Program-made: the position numbers and the translations under genes
Notes under the pieces: model-generated
Database searches by the model: none
Seen by the model: only the letters and a program-made list of their open reading frames with translations
Told to the model about the DNA's origin: nothing
Assembly (NCBI GenBank): GCA_964606975.1
Contig: CAZSGY010000022.1
Span: forward strand, 1-6,996
Length of the DNA stretch: 6,996 nucleotides
From: UBA8517 sp964606975
GTDB lineage: Bacteria; Patescibacteriota; Microgenomatia; UBA8517
Direction of reading: 5' to 3'
Part shown: piece by piece, positions 1 through 6,860 of the stretch
Numbering within the stretch: position 1 is the first letter of the stretch
Layout: every line of letters begins with the position of its first letter

Positions 1-26
1 ATTCTTGTCTTTGTGTTAGCTGCCAC
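1..26 (-). CDS. Possible start of a further minus-strand gene (partial)
   Basis: On the minus strand, downstream of gyrB, a GTG at 26-24 would open a frame reading MAANTKTR up to the window edge. An in-frame GTG at 65-63 is an alternative start. There is no ATG and no Shine-Dalgarno site in 1-101. Position after gyrB would suit gyrA, but eight residues are far too few to say so. This is a weak call, based only on an open frame and position. Confidence 0.2.
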
Positions 27-31
27 TTCAA

Positions 32-48
32 TGAGCCAGTAAGGCTCA
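32..48. repeat. Short inverted repeat downstream of gyrB
   Basis: TGAGCC (32-37) and GGCTCA (43-48) form a perfect 6-bp stem with a 5-base AGTAA loop, 53 bases after the gyrB stop. On the minus strand no T-run follows it, so a standard intrinsic terminator is not supported. It could be a stabilising 3' hairpin or lie in the leader of a following gene. Confidence 0.35.
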
Positions 49-101
49 ATTATTAAGTAAGGCACGGGAAGAGGTAAATCGAGGTTTATTTGCCGTTCAG
101 A

Positions 102-2063
102 TTAAATATCCAAATTTGCGAGTTTTGCGTGAGTTTGGATGTATTTCTTTCTCGGAGGAACTTCCTCTCCCATTAACATGTCAAACATGTTACTTGCGAC
201 TTGCATGTCCTCGATAGTAACTCTTTTGAGAGTTCTTGTTTCAGGATTCATAGTTGTGTCCCAAAGCTGAGCGGGATTCATTTCACCCAGACCCTTGTAT
301 CTTTGAACGGATACTTTTTGCCCGTTGGCAGCGTTAACAAATTCATCACGTTCTGTTTCAGAATAGGCATACTTAAACTCTTTGCCAACCTGAACTTTAA
401 AAAGCGGAGGAAGGGCAATGTAAAGATATCCTTTATTGATAATGTCCGGCATGTGTCTGTAAAAAAATGTTAGGAACAAGGCATCGATGTGGGCACCGTC
501 AACGTCAGCATCTGTCATTAAAATTATCCGGTGATATCTTAATTTGTCGTAGTTTAAGGAATCGCCTATTCCGCAGCCGAGGGCAACAATAAGATTTTTA
601 ATTTCTTCGGATTTAACAATGGCATCAAGCTGGATTCTTTCGGTGTTTAAGATCTTTCCCCTAAGAGGAAGAATCGCCTGATATTTTCTGTCTCTTCCCT
701 GTTTAGCGCTTCCGCCGGCCGAGTCTCCCTCAACAAGATATAATTCGGAAAATTCCGGGTTGTTGCTTTGACAATCGGCTAATTTTCCGGGCAAACTTGC
801 TCCTTCAAGGGCGCCTTTTCTTAAAACCGCGTCTTTGGCGGCTCTGGCAGCAAGCCTGGCACGGGCGGCAAGCATTACTTTTTCAACAATCTTTTTGGCA
901 TCTGAGGGGTGTTCTTCAAAATAAGTATCAAGTCCTTGCTTTACGGCTGTAGCCACAAAACCCTGGATTTCAGGATTATTGAGTTTGGCTTTGGTCTGGC
1001 TTTCAAACTGTAACGACTCGGAAGGCATTTTTACATAAACAATTGCGGTTAGACCCTCCTTCATGTCGTCCCCGGTAAATCCGACATCATCTTTGCCGTT
1101 GCCGTTTTTACTATTGCCGTTTAGTATGCGTTTGTAATAATCGGTAATGGATCGGGTAAGCGCAATTCTAAAACCGGTAACATGAGTGCCGCCGTCGGTT
1201 GTGTAAATACCATTAACAAACCCTTTAACATTTTCATTGAAGGAATCGGAGTATTGCAAGGCAACTTCACAGGAAATTGTCTCATCTGCCTTAGAAATAT
1301 AAACCGTGTCAGTCAGGACGTTCTTGCCGCGATTTGAGTGGGTAACCAAAGACTTTATCCCGCCTTCAAAATAGAACGAAGCCTCATCTCCGTCGTTTTT
1401 ATCGACGAAGTGGAAACTTAGTCCGGCCACAAGGTATGCGCGGTCCCTAAGTAAATTTTTGACTTTGTTATTTTCCAGTATCAAATCTCCGAAAATTTCT
1501 TTGTCGGGTATAAATGTGGTGATGGTTCCGGTCTGCTTCTCGCCGATTTTAATCCCCCACTCACTTGGAAACCACTTATTTAACTGCTCCTGTGTGGCTT
1601 CACTGACTTTTTTATCCGGTTTTCCCCTGCGGTACTCTTGGTAGTAGGCTTTGTTATCTCTTAAGACGACAACTCTGAAGTATGACGAAAGAGCGTTGAC
1701 AACAGATGCTCCGACTCCATGAAGACCGCCCGAGACTTTGTAGGCACCTCCGCCAAATTTACCTCCGGCATGAAGTTTGGTCATTGTAAGTTCAAGAGCG
1801 GAAACGCCGCTTTTGTGCATTTCTACAGGTATGCCGCGGCCGTTGTCGCGAATTGTTGAACTTCCGTCGCTATTTAGTGAAACCCAAATAGTATTACAAA
1901 CTCCGGCAAAACTTTCGTCTACTGAATTATCAACAATTTCTCTCAGACATTCATGAAGACCTCTTGAATCTGTTGATCCAATATACATTCCCGGCCTTTT
2001 TCTTACAGGTTCCAGGCCTTCAAGTAACTGAATTTGTTCTGCTGTATAGTCGTTATTTGCCAT
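102..2063 (-). CDS. gyrB: DNA gyrase subunit B (type IIA topoisomerase ATPase)
   Basis: GyrB binds and hydrolyses ATP to drive negative supercoiling with GyrA in the cytoplasm. At 653 residues it has the usual length of short-form GyrB, without the large insert of the E. coli protein. The GHKL ATPase fold shows E42/N46 in REIVDN, DNGRGIP at 73-79 and GGLHGVG at 112-118. The transducer lysine is in QTK at 356-358. The TOPRIM domain shows EGDSAGGSAKQGRDR at 445-459 and DADVDG at 518-523, and the tail carries RYKGLGEMNPAQLW at 588-601 and ends in the family-typical NLDI, so the gene is complete. ATG at 2063 is the only sensible start because an in-frame TAA lies at 2070-2072. The start overlaps the holB-like gene by 11 bases, suggesting translational coupling; no Shine-Dalgarno site is seen. 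Oddities: HIDAL where HIRTL is usual after DADVDG, and an Asn/Gly-rich insert near 315-326. ParE is the main alternative, but the overall match favours GyrB. Confidence 0.96.
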   Translation of the reverse strand: MANNDYTAEQIQLLEGLEPVRKRPGMYIGSTDSRGLHECLREIVDNSVDESFAGVCNTIWVSLNSDGSSTIRDNGRGIPVEMHKSGVSALELTMTKLHAGGKFGGGAYKVSGGLHGVGASVVNALSSYFRVVVLRDNKAYYQEYRRGKPDKKVSEATQEQLNKWFPSEWGIKIGEKQTGTITTFIPDKEIFGDLILENNKVKNLLRDRAYLVAGLSFHFVDKNDGDEASFYFEGGIKSLVTHSNRGKNVLTDTVYISKADETISCEVALQYSDSFNENVKGFVNGIYTTDGGTHVTGFRIALTRSITDYYKRILNGNSKNGNGKDDVGFTGDDMKEGLTAIVYVKMPSESLQFESQTKAKLNNPEIQGFVATAVKQGLDTYFEEHPSDAKKIVEKVMLAARARLAARAAKDAVLRKGALEGASLPGKLADCQSNNPEFSELYLVEGDSAGGSAKQGRDRKYQAILPLRGKILNTERIQLDAIVKSEEIKNLIVALGCGIGDSLNYDKLRYHRIILMTDADVDGAHIDALFLTFFYRHMPDIINKGYLYIALPPLFKVQVGKEFKYAYSETERDEFVNAANGQKVSVQRYKGLGEMNPAQLWDTTMNPETRTLKRVTIEDMQVASNMFDMLMGEEVPPRKKYIQTHAKLANLDI

Positions 2064-2685
2064 TATTGATTACAAAATTGGACAACTGTAAATTTACATT
2101 GCCGTTTGCTTTTAGTCTAGAGAGAGTTTTTATGCCCGCTTTGATTTCTTTTAGGTCGACACTATATTTTACATCTTTTTTGCCTGTACTTCTACTTTTG
2201 TGAAGGCGCATGTGCATAAAATTGACCATATTTTCGGCAAATTTTACTGCCAGTTGGCGGTCTTTTATTTTATCGACATAAGAAAGCCTTTTACCTGTGG
2301 ATAAAGCAAAAAAAGTTTCCATTTCTTCGTTGTTTGTAATTTGTAATTTGGAATTTGCAATCTTTACTACCTGACATCTGGAGGTAATTGTCGGTAAAAC
2401 TTTTCTGGCGGAAGTTGTGGTGAGGGCAAAATATATATTTTGCTGGGGTTCTTCAAGATTTTTTAAAAATGCGTTTAGTGCTTCTTCACCGGCCTCTTGG
2501 ATGTCTTTGCAAACAATCAGTGTAGGCTCTTTAAATGATAGCCTGACGAGATTATTCAGATTTCTCACATCTTCGATTTTTTTTAACGGAAATTCCATAA
2601 CTTCCGCATGAAGTTTGCCGGCCAAATCCGAAATTTGAGACATGAGACTTGAAGTTTCAACCCCTATAAATAGAAACGCGTGCAT
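2053..2685 (-). CDS. holB: Reduced DNA polymerase III delta' subunit-like protein
   Basis: Delta' is a clamp-loader subunit that helps place the sliding clamp on DNA. With ATG at 2685 the protein has 210 residues, well below the usual 300 or more. It begins MHAFLFIG, the typical first strand of delta'. It keeps ALNAFLKNLEEP (69-80), then LTTTSARKVLPTITSRCQ with the SRC motif at 102-104, and near the C terminus NGNVNLQL (195-201), which resembles the N-V-N-x-x-L of the collar domain. The P-loop glycine/lysine motif and the four-cysteine zinc module that normally lie between the first strand and the LEEP helix are absent. Loss of the P-loop also occurs in E. coli delta'. A longer GTG start at 2724 would add 13 residues, but those are translated from a heptamer repeat, so I prefer the ATG. 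The end overlaps the gyrB start. Family assignment is fairly sure; the function of the reduced form is inferred. Confidence 0.8.
   Translation of the reverse strand: MHAFLFIGVETSSLMSQISDLAGKLHAEVMEFPLKKIEDVRNLNNLVRLSFKEPTLIVCKDIQEAGEEALNAFLKNLEEPQQNIYFALTTTSARKVLPTITSRCQVVKIANSKLQITNNEEMETFFALSTGKRLSYVDKIKDRQLAVKFAENMVNFMHMRLHKSRSTGKKDVKYSVDLKEIKAGIKTLSRLKANGNVNLQLSNFVINNGK
2334..2361. repeat. Tandem heptamer array, four units, inside the delta' gene
   Basis: Four adjoining 7-bp units read TTGTAAT, TTGTAAT, TTGGAAT and TTGCAAT on the plus strand. Read in the delta' frame they encode residues 109-118 (IANSKLQITN), directly after the conserved SRCQ strand. The units differ only at their fourth base. 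A related array lies at 2691-2711. Confidence 0.75.
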
Positions 2686-2690
2686 GATTA

Positions 2691-2711
2691 ACAATTTACA
2701 ATTTCCAATTT
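2691..2711. repeat. Tandem heptamer array, three units, in the divergent intergenic region
   Basis: Three adjoining 7-bp units read ACAATTT, ACAATTT and CCAATTT on the plus strand, immediately upstream of the preferred delta' ATG. They share period, AT-richness and an AATT core with the array at 2334-2361. They also overlap the candidate promoter of the minus-strand operon. Confidence 0.7.
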
Positions 2712-2720
2712 GGAAGTCAA
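2693..2720 (-). promoter_or_regulatory. Candidate promoter for the holB-gyrB unit
   Basis: On the minus strand TTGACT (2720-2715, five of six to the -35 consensus) is followed after 16 bases by TAAATT (2698-2693, four of six to the -10). The predicted transcript would start only a base or so before the ATG at 2685, giving an essentially leaderless message. The repeat background lowers confidence. Confidence 0.3.
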
Positions 2721-2728
2721 GCACGGAC

Positions 2729-2757
2729 TTGCGAGTACCGGGAATTTACGCAATAAT
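2729..2757 (+). promoter_or_regulatory. Candidate promoter for the pilB-pilT-pilC operon
   Basis: TTGCGA (2729-2734, four of six) and AATAAT (2752-2757, five of six) are separated by an ideal 17 bases. The predicted start near 2764 would leave a leader of about eight bases before the pilB ATG. It lies back to back with the candidate promoter for the opposite strand. Confidence 0.4.
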
Positions 2758-2771
2758 GAAATATTACTGCC

Positions 2772-4508
2772 ATGCCCAATTCTCAGACGCTACAGCCCCA
2801 ACCGGACTCTACTCCTGCTACCCTGGCTGATGTTTTGGTCAGTTTGGGTGCTCTTGACCAGGCACGGGCTGACCAGGTAAAACTGGCAGAGGTTCAAAGC
2901 GGTTCGCCTCAGGAAGATATTATCCGGAAAGGTAAAATGGTCTCTGAAGAAAGTTTGGTTCAGGCAAAATCCCAACTTTATAACATACCATTTGTAAAAC
3001 TCGATACAAGCCCGGTAGCCCCCGCCGCCCTAGCTGCACTTCCGTTGGAAGTAGCCGAACGTTTTAAAGTCTTCCCCATTGGTTTGGAGCCTAAAGAAAA
3101 AGTTATGTCGCTGGCTATGGCCGACCCTTTGGATTTGTCCGCAATTGAATTTATTGAGCAAAAAACCGGATACCATATAAAGCCCTACGCCGCGCTTCCT
3201 AAACAAATAGAAGATTTTATTCAGACAAGATACACTACCACGCTGACTCAGGAGGTTACAGCTGCTATGAAAGACGTTGCAGCCGATAGCAACCAAGTGG
3301 AGCTTCTGGAAAAAAACAAAGGCGGTTTTATTAGAGAAGAGAAAATTGCCCAAATTGTCAGTCAAATATTGGACTTTGCTATTAAAAGCAGGGCTTCGGA
3401 TATTCATATAGAGCCGGAAGAACGTTCCACCAGGGTCCGTTACCGAATTGACGGAATTTTACAGGAAAAACTTTCTATTCCTAAAGAGCTTCACGACTCT
3501 TTAATTTCCAGAATAAAAATCTTAAGCGGCATGAAGATTGATGAAAAAAGGATACCTCAGGACGGCAGGTTTAATTTTAAAGGAACAGATGCAGAGGTGG
3601 ATCTTCGTATTTCCTCCCTACCCACCACTTGGGGTGAAAAGATTGTCATGAGGCTTTTGAAAAAAAGCGGCGGCGTTCCCGACCTGCCGGAATTGGGTTT
3701 GAGGGGCAGGGGCTTAAAGAATTTGCAGGATGCAATTCTCAGACCCCACGGAATTATCTTGATTTGTGGACCTACCGGTTCAGGTAAAACTACGACTCTT
3801 TATTCGGTAATTTCCAAGCTGAACACATCGAAAGTCAATATTGTTACTCTTGAAGATCCTATCGAATATAAAATCCCCGGGGTCAATCAGGTTCAAGTGA
3901 ATCCCGCCGCCGGTTTGACTTTTGCCGATGGTCTTAGGGCATTCTTGCGTCAGGACCCCAACATTATCTTGGTCGGAGAAATTCGTGATCAGGAAACGGC
4001 GGATTTGGCTATTCAGGCTTCCCTCACCGGACATTTGGTCTTTTCAACTTTGCATACAAACGATTCTTCGGGTGCACTTCCCCGCTTATTGGACATGGGT
4101 GCGGAGCCCTATCTTTTAGCATCTTCAGTTACCTGTATTGTTGCCCAGCGTGTTGTCAGAAAAATTCATACCGAGTGCCGGGAGTCTTATTCCCCCGATC
4201 CCCAAATAGTTCAACAAGTTCAAACTGAGTTGGGCCCGCTTTGGAAACCTCAGGGTGATGTTAAGTTTTATAAAGGCAAAGGGGATGAGGATTGCGGTAG
4301 TTCCGGCTATTTCGGACGCGTCGGTCTTTTTGAAGTATTGCCGGTGACGGAAAAAATCAGCAAACTTATTTCAGAGCGGTCTTCAGCTGCAGAAATAGAT
4401 AAAGTGGCCAAGGAAGAAGGCATGATAACCATGAAACAGGACGGGTACTTGAAAGTTGTCGAAGGAATTACTACAGTGGAAGAGGTACTACGTGTTGCTC
4501 AAGAATAG
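2772..4508 (+). CDS. pilB: Type IV pilus extension ATPase PilB (GspE/PilB family)
   Basis: PilB is the cytoplasmic hexameric ATPase that drives pilus assembly at the PilC platform. It has 578 residues, normal for the family. Residues about 17-150 form a GspE/MshE-type N-terminal domain, with TLADVLVSLGALDQ near its start; the leading R-L-G of known cyclic-di-GMP binding copies is not present, so binding cannot be assumed. The motor domain shows SRASDIHIEP (206-215), Walker A GPTGSGKTTT (333-342), Asp box TLEDPIEY (359-366), Walker B ILVGEIRD (399-406) and His box GHLVFSTLHTND (420-431). The usual C-x-x-C...C-x-x-C zinc site is altered to H466-x-x-C469 and D505-x-x-C508. A stop (TGA 2757-2759) lies in frame just upstream, fixing ATG 2772. 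No Shine-Dalgarno site precedes it. It is the first gene of the pil operon, 17 bases ahead of pilT, and diverges from the holB-like gene. Confidence 0.95.
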   Translation: MPNSQTLQPQPDSTPATLADVLVSLGALDQARADQVKLAEVQSGSPQEDIIRKGKMVSEESLVQAKSQLYNIPFVKLDTSPVAPAALAALPLEVAERFKVFPIGLEPKEKVMSLAMADPLDLSAIEFIEQKTGYHIKPYAALPKQIEDFIQTRYTTTLTQEVTAAMKDVAADSNQVELLEKNKGGFIREEKIAQIVSQILDFAIKSRASDIHIEPEERSTRVRYRIDGILQEKLSIPKELHDSLISRIKILSGMKIDEKRIPQDGRFNFKGTDAEVDLRISSLPTTWGEKIVMRLLKKSGGVPDLPELGLRGRGLKNLQDAILRPHGIILICGPTGSGKTTTLYSVISKLNTSKVNIVTLEDPIEYKIPGVNQVQVNPAAGLTFADGLRAFLRQDPNIILVGEIRDQETADLAIQASLTGHLVFSTLHTNDSSGALPRLLDMGAEPYLLASSVTCIVAQRVVRKIHTECRESYSPDPQIVQQVQTELGPLWKPQGDVKFYKGKGDEDCGSSGYFGRVGLFEVLPVTEKISKLISERSSAAEIDKVAKEEGMITMKQDGYLKVVEGITTVEEVLRVAQE

Positions 4509-4525
4509 TTAACAATTATTAAACT

Positions 4526-5584
4526 ATGGAAATAAAACAACTTCTACAAACAGTTTTTGATAGCAGGGCTAGTGATTTGCATTTAATAGCAGGAATACCT
4601 CCCACAATTCGAATAGACGGGGTGTTGGCACCCATTCCCGGGGAAGGTGTTTTGACCCCGGACTCAATTGCCGAACTTTTGCGACAGACATTAACCAGTG
4701 AACAGCTGGAACGTTTGAGTGTTAACAAAGAAATCGACTTCTCACTTTCATTTTCTGAAAAAGGAAGATTTAGGGTTAATGCCTACACACAAAAAAATAC
4801 ACACGCTGCTGCATTCAGGCTTATTCCCATAGAGATTCCGCCAATGGAATCATTGGGGCTTCCCCCCATTCTTCATTCATTTACTTCTTTGAAACAAGGT
4901 CTGGTTTTGGTTACCGGTCCTACAGGGCACGGTAAATCAACAACCCTGGCTACCATGCTTCAGGAAATAAACAAAAGCAGAGCTTGCCATATTGTTACTA
5001 TTGAAGATCCCGTAGAGTTCATTTTTAATCCTATCAAATCAATCATTTCACAACGGGAGATGCGAAGCGACTCCCACTCCTGGGAAATTGCACTCCGGTC
5101 TGTTCTCAGAGAAGACCCGGATGTTGTGCTTGTAGGCGAGATGCGTGATTATGAGACTATTGCCGCTGCTTTGACAATTGCGGAAACAGGACACTTGGTT
5201 TTTGCGACCCTGCATACAAACTCTGCCGCCCAGTCGGTGGACAGAATTGTTGACGTTTTCCCCGAAGAACAGCAAAGGCAGGTTAAGTTGCAACTTTCAA
5301 ATGTTCTTGAGGCAATTTTCTCCCAAAGGCTTATTGCGGCCACACAGAAAGGCCGCGCCGTTGCTTATGAGGTTATGCTTGGCACAACCGCAATTAAGAC
5401 CGCAATTCGTGAAGGCAAAACGCATCAAATTGAGGGCATTCTTGAAACATCCCAGGAAATGGGAATGTCCACTCTGGAGAAATCTCTTGCCGCACTTGTT
5501 AAAAACGGCACCGTAACTCTCGAAGAAGCGGAAAGCTGGTCTCTTAGACCAGAGCAATTGATGAGATTGGTTAGAGGAGGTTAG
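4526..5584 (+). CDS. pilT: Type IV pilus retraction ATPase PilT
   Basis: PilT powers pilus disassembly, giving retraction for twitching or DNA uptake. The 352-residue length matches PilT. It opens with a short PAS-like region (SRASDLHLIAGIPPTIRIDG, 13-32), then Walker A GPTGHGKSTT (131-140), Asp box VTIEDPVEF (157-165), Walker B VVLVGEMRD (200-208) and His box GHLVFATLHTN (222-232). The C-terminal AIRNLIRE motif that marks retraction ATPases is present in changed form as AIKTAIREGKTHQI (289-302). That motif, the lack of the long N-terminal domain and the lack of a cysteine site separate it from PilB. The P-loop has His at position 135 where Ser is commonest. The start is fixed by an in-frame TAA at 4520-4522. 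No Shine-Dalgarno site is visible in the 17-base gap after pilB. PilU is an alternative, but only one such gene is seen and PilT is the simpler call. Confidence 0.95.
   Translation: MEIKQLLQTVFDSRASDLHLIAGIPPTIRIDGVLAPIPGEGVLTPDSIAELLRQTLTSEQLERLSVNKEIDFSLSFSEKGRFRVNAYTQKNTHAAAFRLIPIEIPPMESLGLPPILHSFTSLKQGLVLVTGPTGHGKSTTLATMLQEINKSRACHIVTIEDPVEFIFNPIKSIISQREMRSDSHSWEIALRSVLREDPDVVLVGEMRDYETIAAALTIAETGHLVFATLHTNSAAQSVDRIVDVFPEEQQRQVKLQLSNVLEAIFSQRLIAATQKGRAVAYEVMLGTTAIKTAIREGKTHQIEGILETSQEMGMSTLEKSLAALVKNGTVTLEEAESWSLRPEQLMRLVRGG
5575..5580 (+). promoter_or_regulatory. Shine-Dalgarno-like AGGAGG before pilC
   Basis: AGGAGG lies inside the last codons of pilT (Arg-Gly-Gly-stop) and 13 bases ahead of the pilC ATG. 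It is the only strong Shine-Dalgarno match in front of any gene here. The spacing is longer than the usual 5-9 bases, so its use is likely but not certain. Confidence 0.45.
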
Positions 5585-5593
5585 TTCTCATAG

Positions 5594-6799
5594 ATGAAGA
5601 GATTTAACTACAAAGCCAAAGACAAAGCCGGACGGGTTGTTAAAGGTGAAGTTGAAGCCATAGATCTTGCTTCTGCCGCCAAGCTGGTTAGAAGTAAAGG
5701 TCTTTTTGTTATTTCCCTAACTCCAAAAATAGAATCCCCTTTTATCCTGATCAAAAAGCTGCAGGAAAAAATAAATTCCGGGGATATCGCCAATTTTACC
5801 AGACAGCTTTCTACAATGATCAACGCCGGACTTCCCATCACCGAAGCCCTTTTAATTTTAAGATCCCAGAGCAAGAAATCCATGCAGGCAATAGTTGCCC
5901 AACTGCTCGCAGACGTAGAGGCCGGCGAATCTTTTTCAGCCGCTTTAAGTAAGCACCCTAAAGTTTTCGGACAGACATACATTGCACTGGTAAAATCAGG
6001 TGAGGTTGGTGGAGTTTTGGATGCGGTTCTTTTGCGTCTGGCAGACAATTTAGAAAAACAACATGAGTTTGGAAGCAAAGTAAAAGGGGCGCTTATTTAT
6101 CCGATTATCATTGTTGTCGGAATGGTTGCGGTGACTGCCGTTATGATGATTTTTGTCATTCCAAAACTTTTGAGTTTATATTCGGATTTCGGAGCAGAAA
6201 TGCCTTTACCCACCAGAATACTTATTGGAATTTCTGATTTTTCTGTTAAATATTGGTTCATAATATTTGCAATTTTTGGAATCGGCTTCTATGTTTTTCG
6301 GCTTTACAAAGCCACTCCCGAAGGCAGACGTAAGATTGATGAACTTATTTTAAAGATTCCGGTTTACGGGGAGCTTCAACGTCAGATAATTCTCACGGAG
6401 CTTACGCGTACGCTTTCAATGATGGTCGGGGCCGGAGTCTCCATACTCGAGGGTTTGCGTATCACTGCCGACGTGGTCGAAAATACTCTGATTTCCGATG
6501 CCCTCTTGGATGCGGCAAACCAGGTAGAAAAGGGATTTCCTGTTGCCTATGCCTTTTCCAAACATCCGGAGGCATTTCCTTTTATTCTGAGCCAGATGGT
6601 AGCGGTCGGTGAAGAAACAGGAAAAATGGACGAAGTACTGACTAAAGTGAGCCGCATATTTGAAGTGGAAAGCGATGAAAAAGTGAAGGGCTTAACTGCC
6701 GCGATAGAACCGATCGTTATGATCATTCTGGGAATCGGCGTTGGTTTTCTGGTGGTTGCCGTTATACTGCCTGTTTATAGCTTGTCCAGTAGTATTTAA
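5594..6799 (+). CDS. pilC: Type IV pilus inner-membrane platform protein PilC (GspF family)
   Basis: PilC is the polytopic membrane protein on which PilB and PilT act to insert or remove pilins. At 401 residues it has the standard length. It starts with the typical FNYKAKDKAGRVVKGEVEA (4-22), followed by two related GspF cytoplasmic domains: the first around 65-165 with MINAGLPITEAL (75-86) and KSGEVGG (134-140), the second around 268-368 with MVGAGVSILEGL (277-288) and VGEETGKMDE (338-347). Hydrophobic membrane segments are at about 168-190, 219-236 and 371-394. An in-frame TAG directly before the ATG (5591-5593) fixes the start, nine bases after pilT ends. The order pilB-pilT-pilC shows a co-transcribed pilus motor. 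GspF of a type II secretion system is the alternative name, but the adjacent pilT argues for a pilus. Confidence 0.95.
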   Translation: MKRFNYKAKDKAGRVVKGEVEAIDLASAAKLVRSKGLFVISLTPKIESPFILIKKLQEKINSGDIANFTRQLSTMINAGLPITEALLILRSQSKKSMQAIVAQLLADVEAGESFSAALSKHPKVFGQTYIALVKSGEVGGVLDAVLLRLADNLEKQHEFGSKVKGALIYPIIIVVGMVAVTAVMMIFVIPKLLSLYSDFGAEMPLPTRILIGISDFSVKYWFIIFAIFGIGFYVFRLYKATPEGRRKIDELILKIPVYGELQRQIILTELTRTLSMMVGAGVSILEGLRITADVVENTLISDALLDAANQVEKGFPVAYAFSKHPEAFPFILSQMVAVGEETGKMDEVLTKVSRIFEVESDEKVKGLTAAIEPIVMIILGIGVGFLVVAVILPVYSLSSSI

Positions 6800-6821
6800 A
6801 AAGTGATGTGTGTAATGCCAC

Positions 6822-6859
6822 TTGACAAGTTTTTTGGGACGGTTAATACTTAATATAAC
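6822..6859 (+). promoter_or_regulatory. Candidate promoter for the prepilin gene
   Basis: A perfect -35 hexamer TTGACA lies at 6822-6827 in the pilC-prepilin gap. The -10 partner is unclear: TAATAC (6844-6849) has the right spacing of 16 but only three matches, while TATAAC (6854-6859) has five matches but sits 26 bases away. An individual promoter for the pilin is plausible because structural pilins are needed in excess over motor proteins. Confidence 0.4.
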
Positions 6860-6860
6860 C
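6841..6860. repeat. Small dyad (GGTTA-N10-TAACC) before the prepilin start
   Basis: GGTTA at 6841-6845 is mirrored by TAACC at 6856-6860, with ten unpaired bases between. The dyad ends eight bases before the ATG and covers the possible -10 region, a position suited to an operator or a 5' hairpin. Five-base arms can arise by chance in AT-rich sequence. Confidence 0.3.

Noticed and set aside
2686..2724. A GTG start at 2724 giving the delta' protein 13 extra residues
   Set aside because: The extension (LDFQIGNCKLLI) is translated from the heptamer repeat, while ATG 2685 gives the family-typical MHAFLFIG start.
2642..2830. A 62-codon plus-strand frame across the divergent region
   Set aside because: It overlaps delta', the promoters and the pilB start, has no recognisable protein features, and is best seen as a chance frame.
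3030..3407. A 125-codon minus-strand frame inside pilB, and a 156-codon one inside pilC (5608-6078)
   Set aside because: Both lie antisense to well-supported genes and show no family motifs; they are shadows of the real coding frames.
102..6799. Recoded UGA (glycine), as in some CPR lineages
   Set aside because: Every complete gene reaches a normal family C terminus at TAA or TAG with no internal TGA, which agrees with the standard code. TGA not being used as a stop in five genes is too small a sample to mean more.
6801..6835. A terminator after pilC (AAGTG/CACTT stem with a later T-run)
   Set aside because: The stem is only five bases with a 13-base loop, and the T-run is seven bases away from it, inside the promoter spacer.
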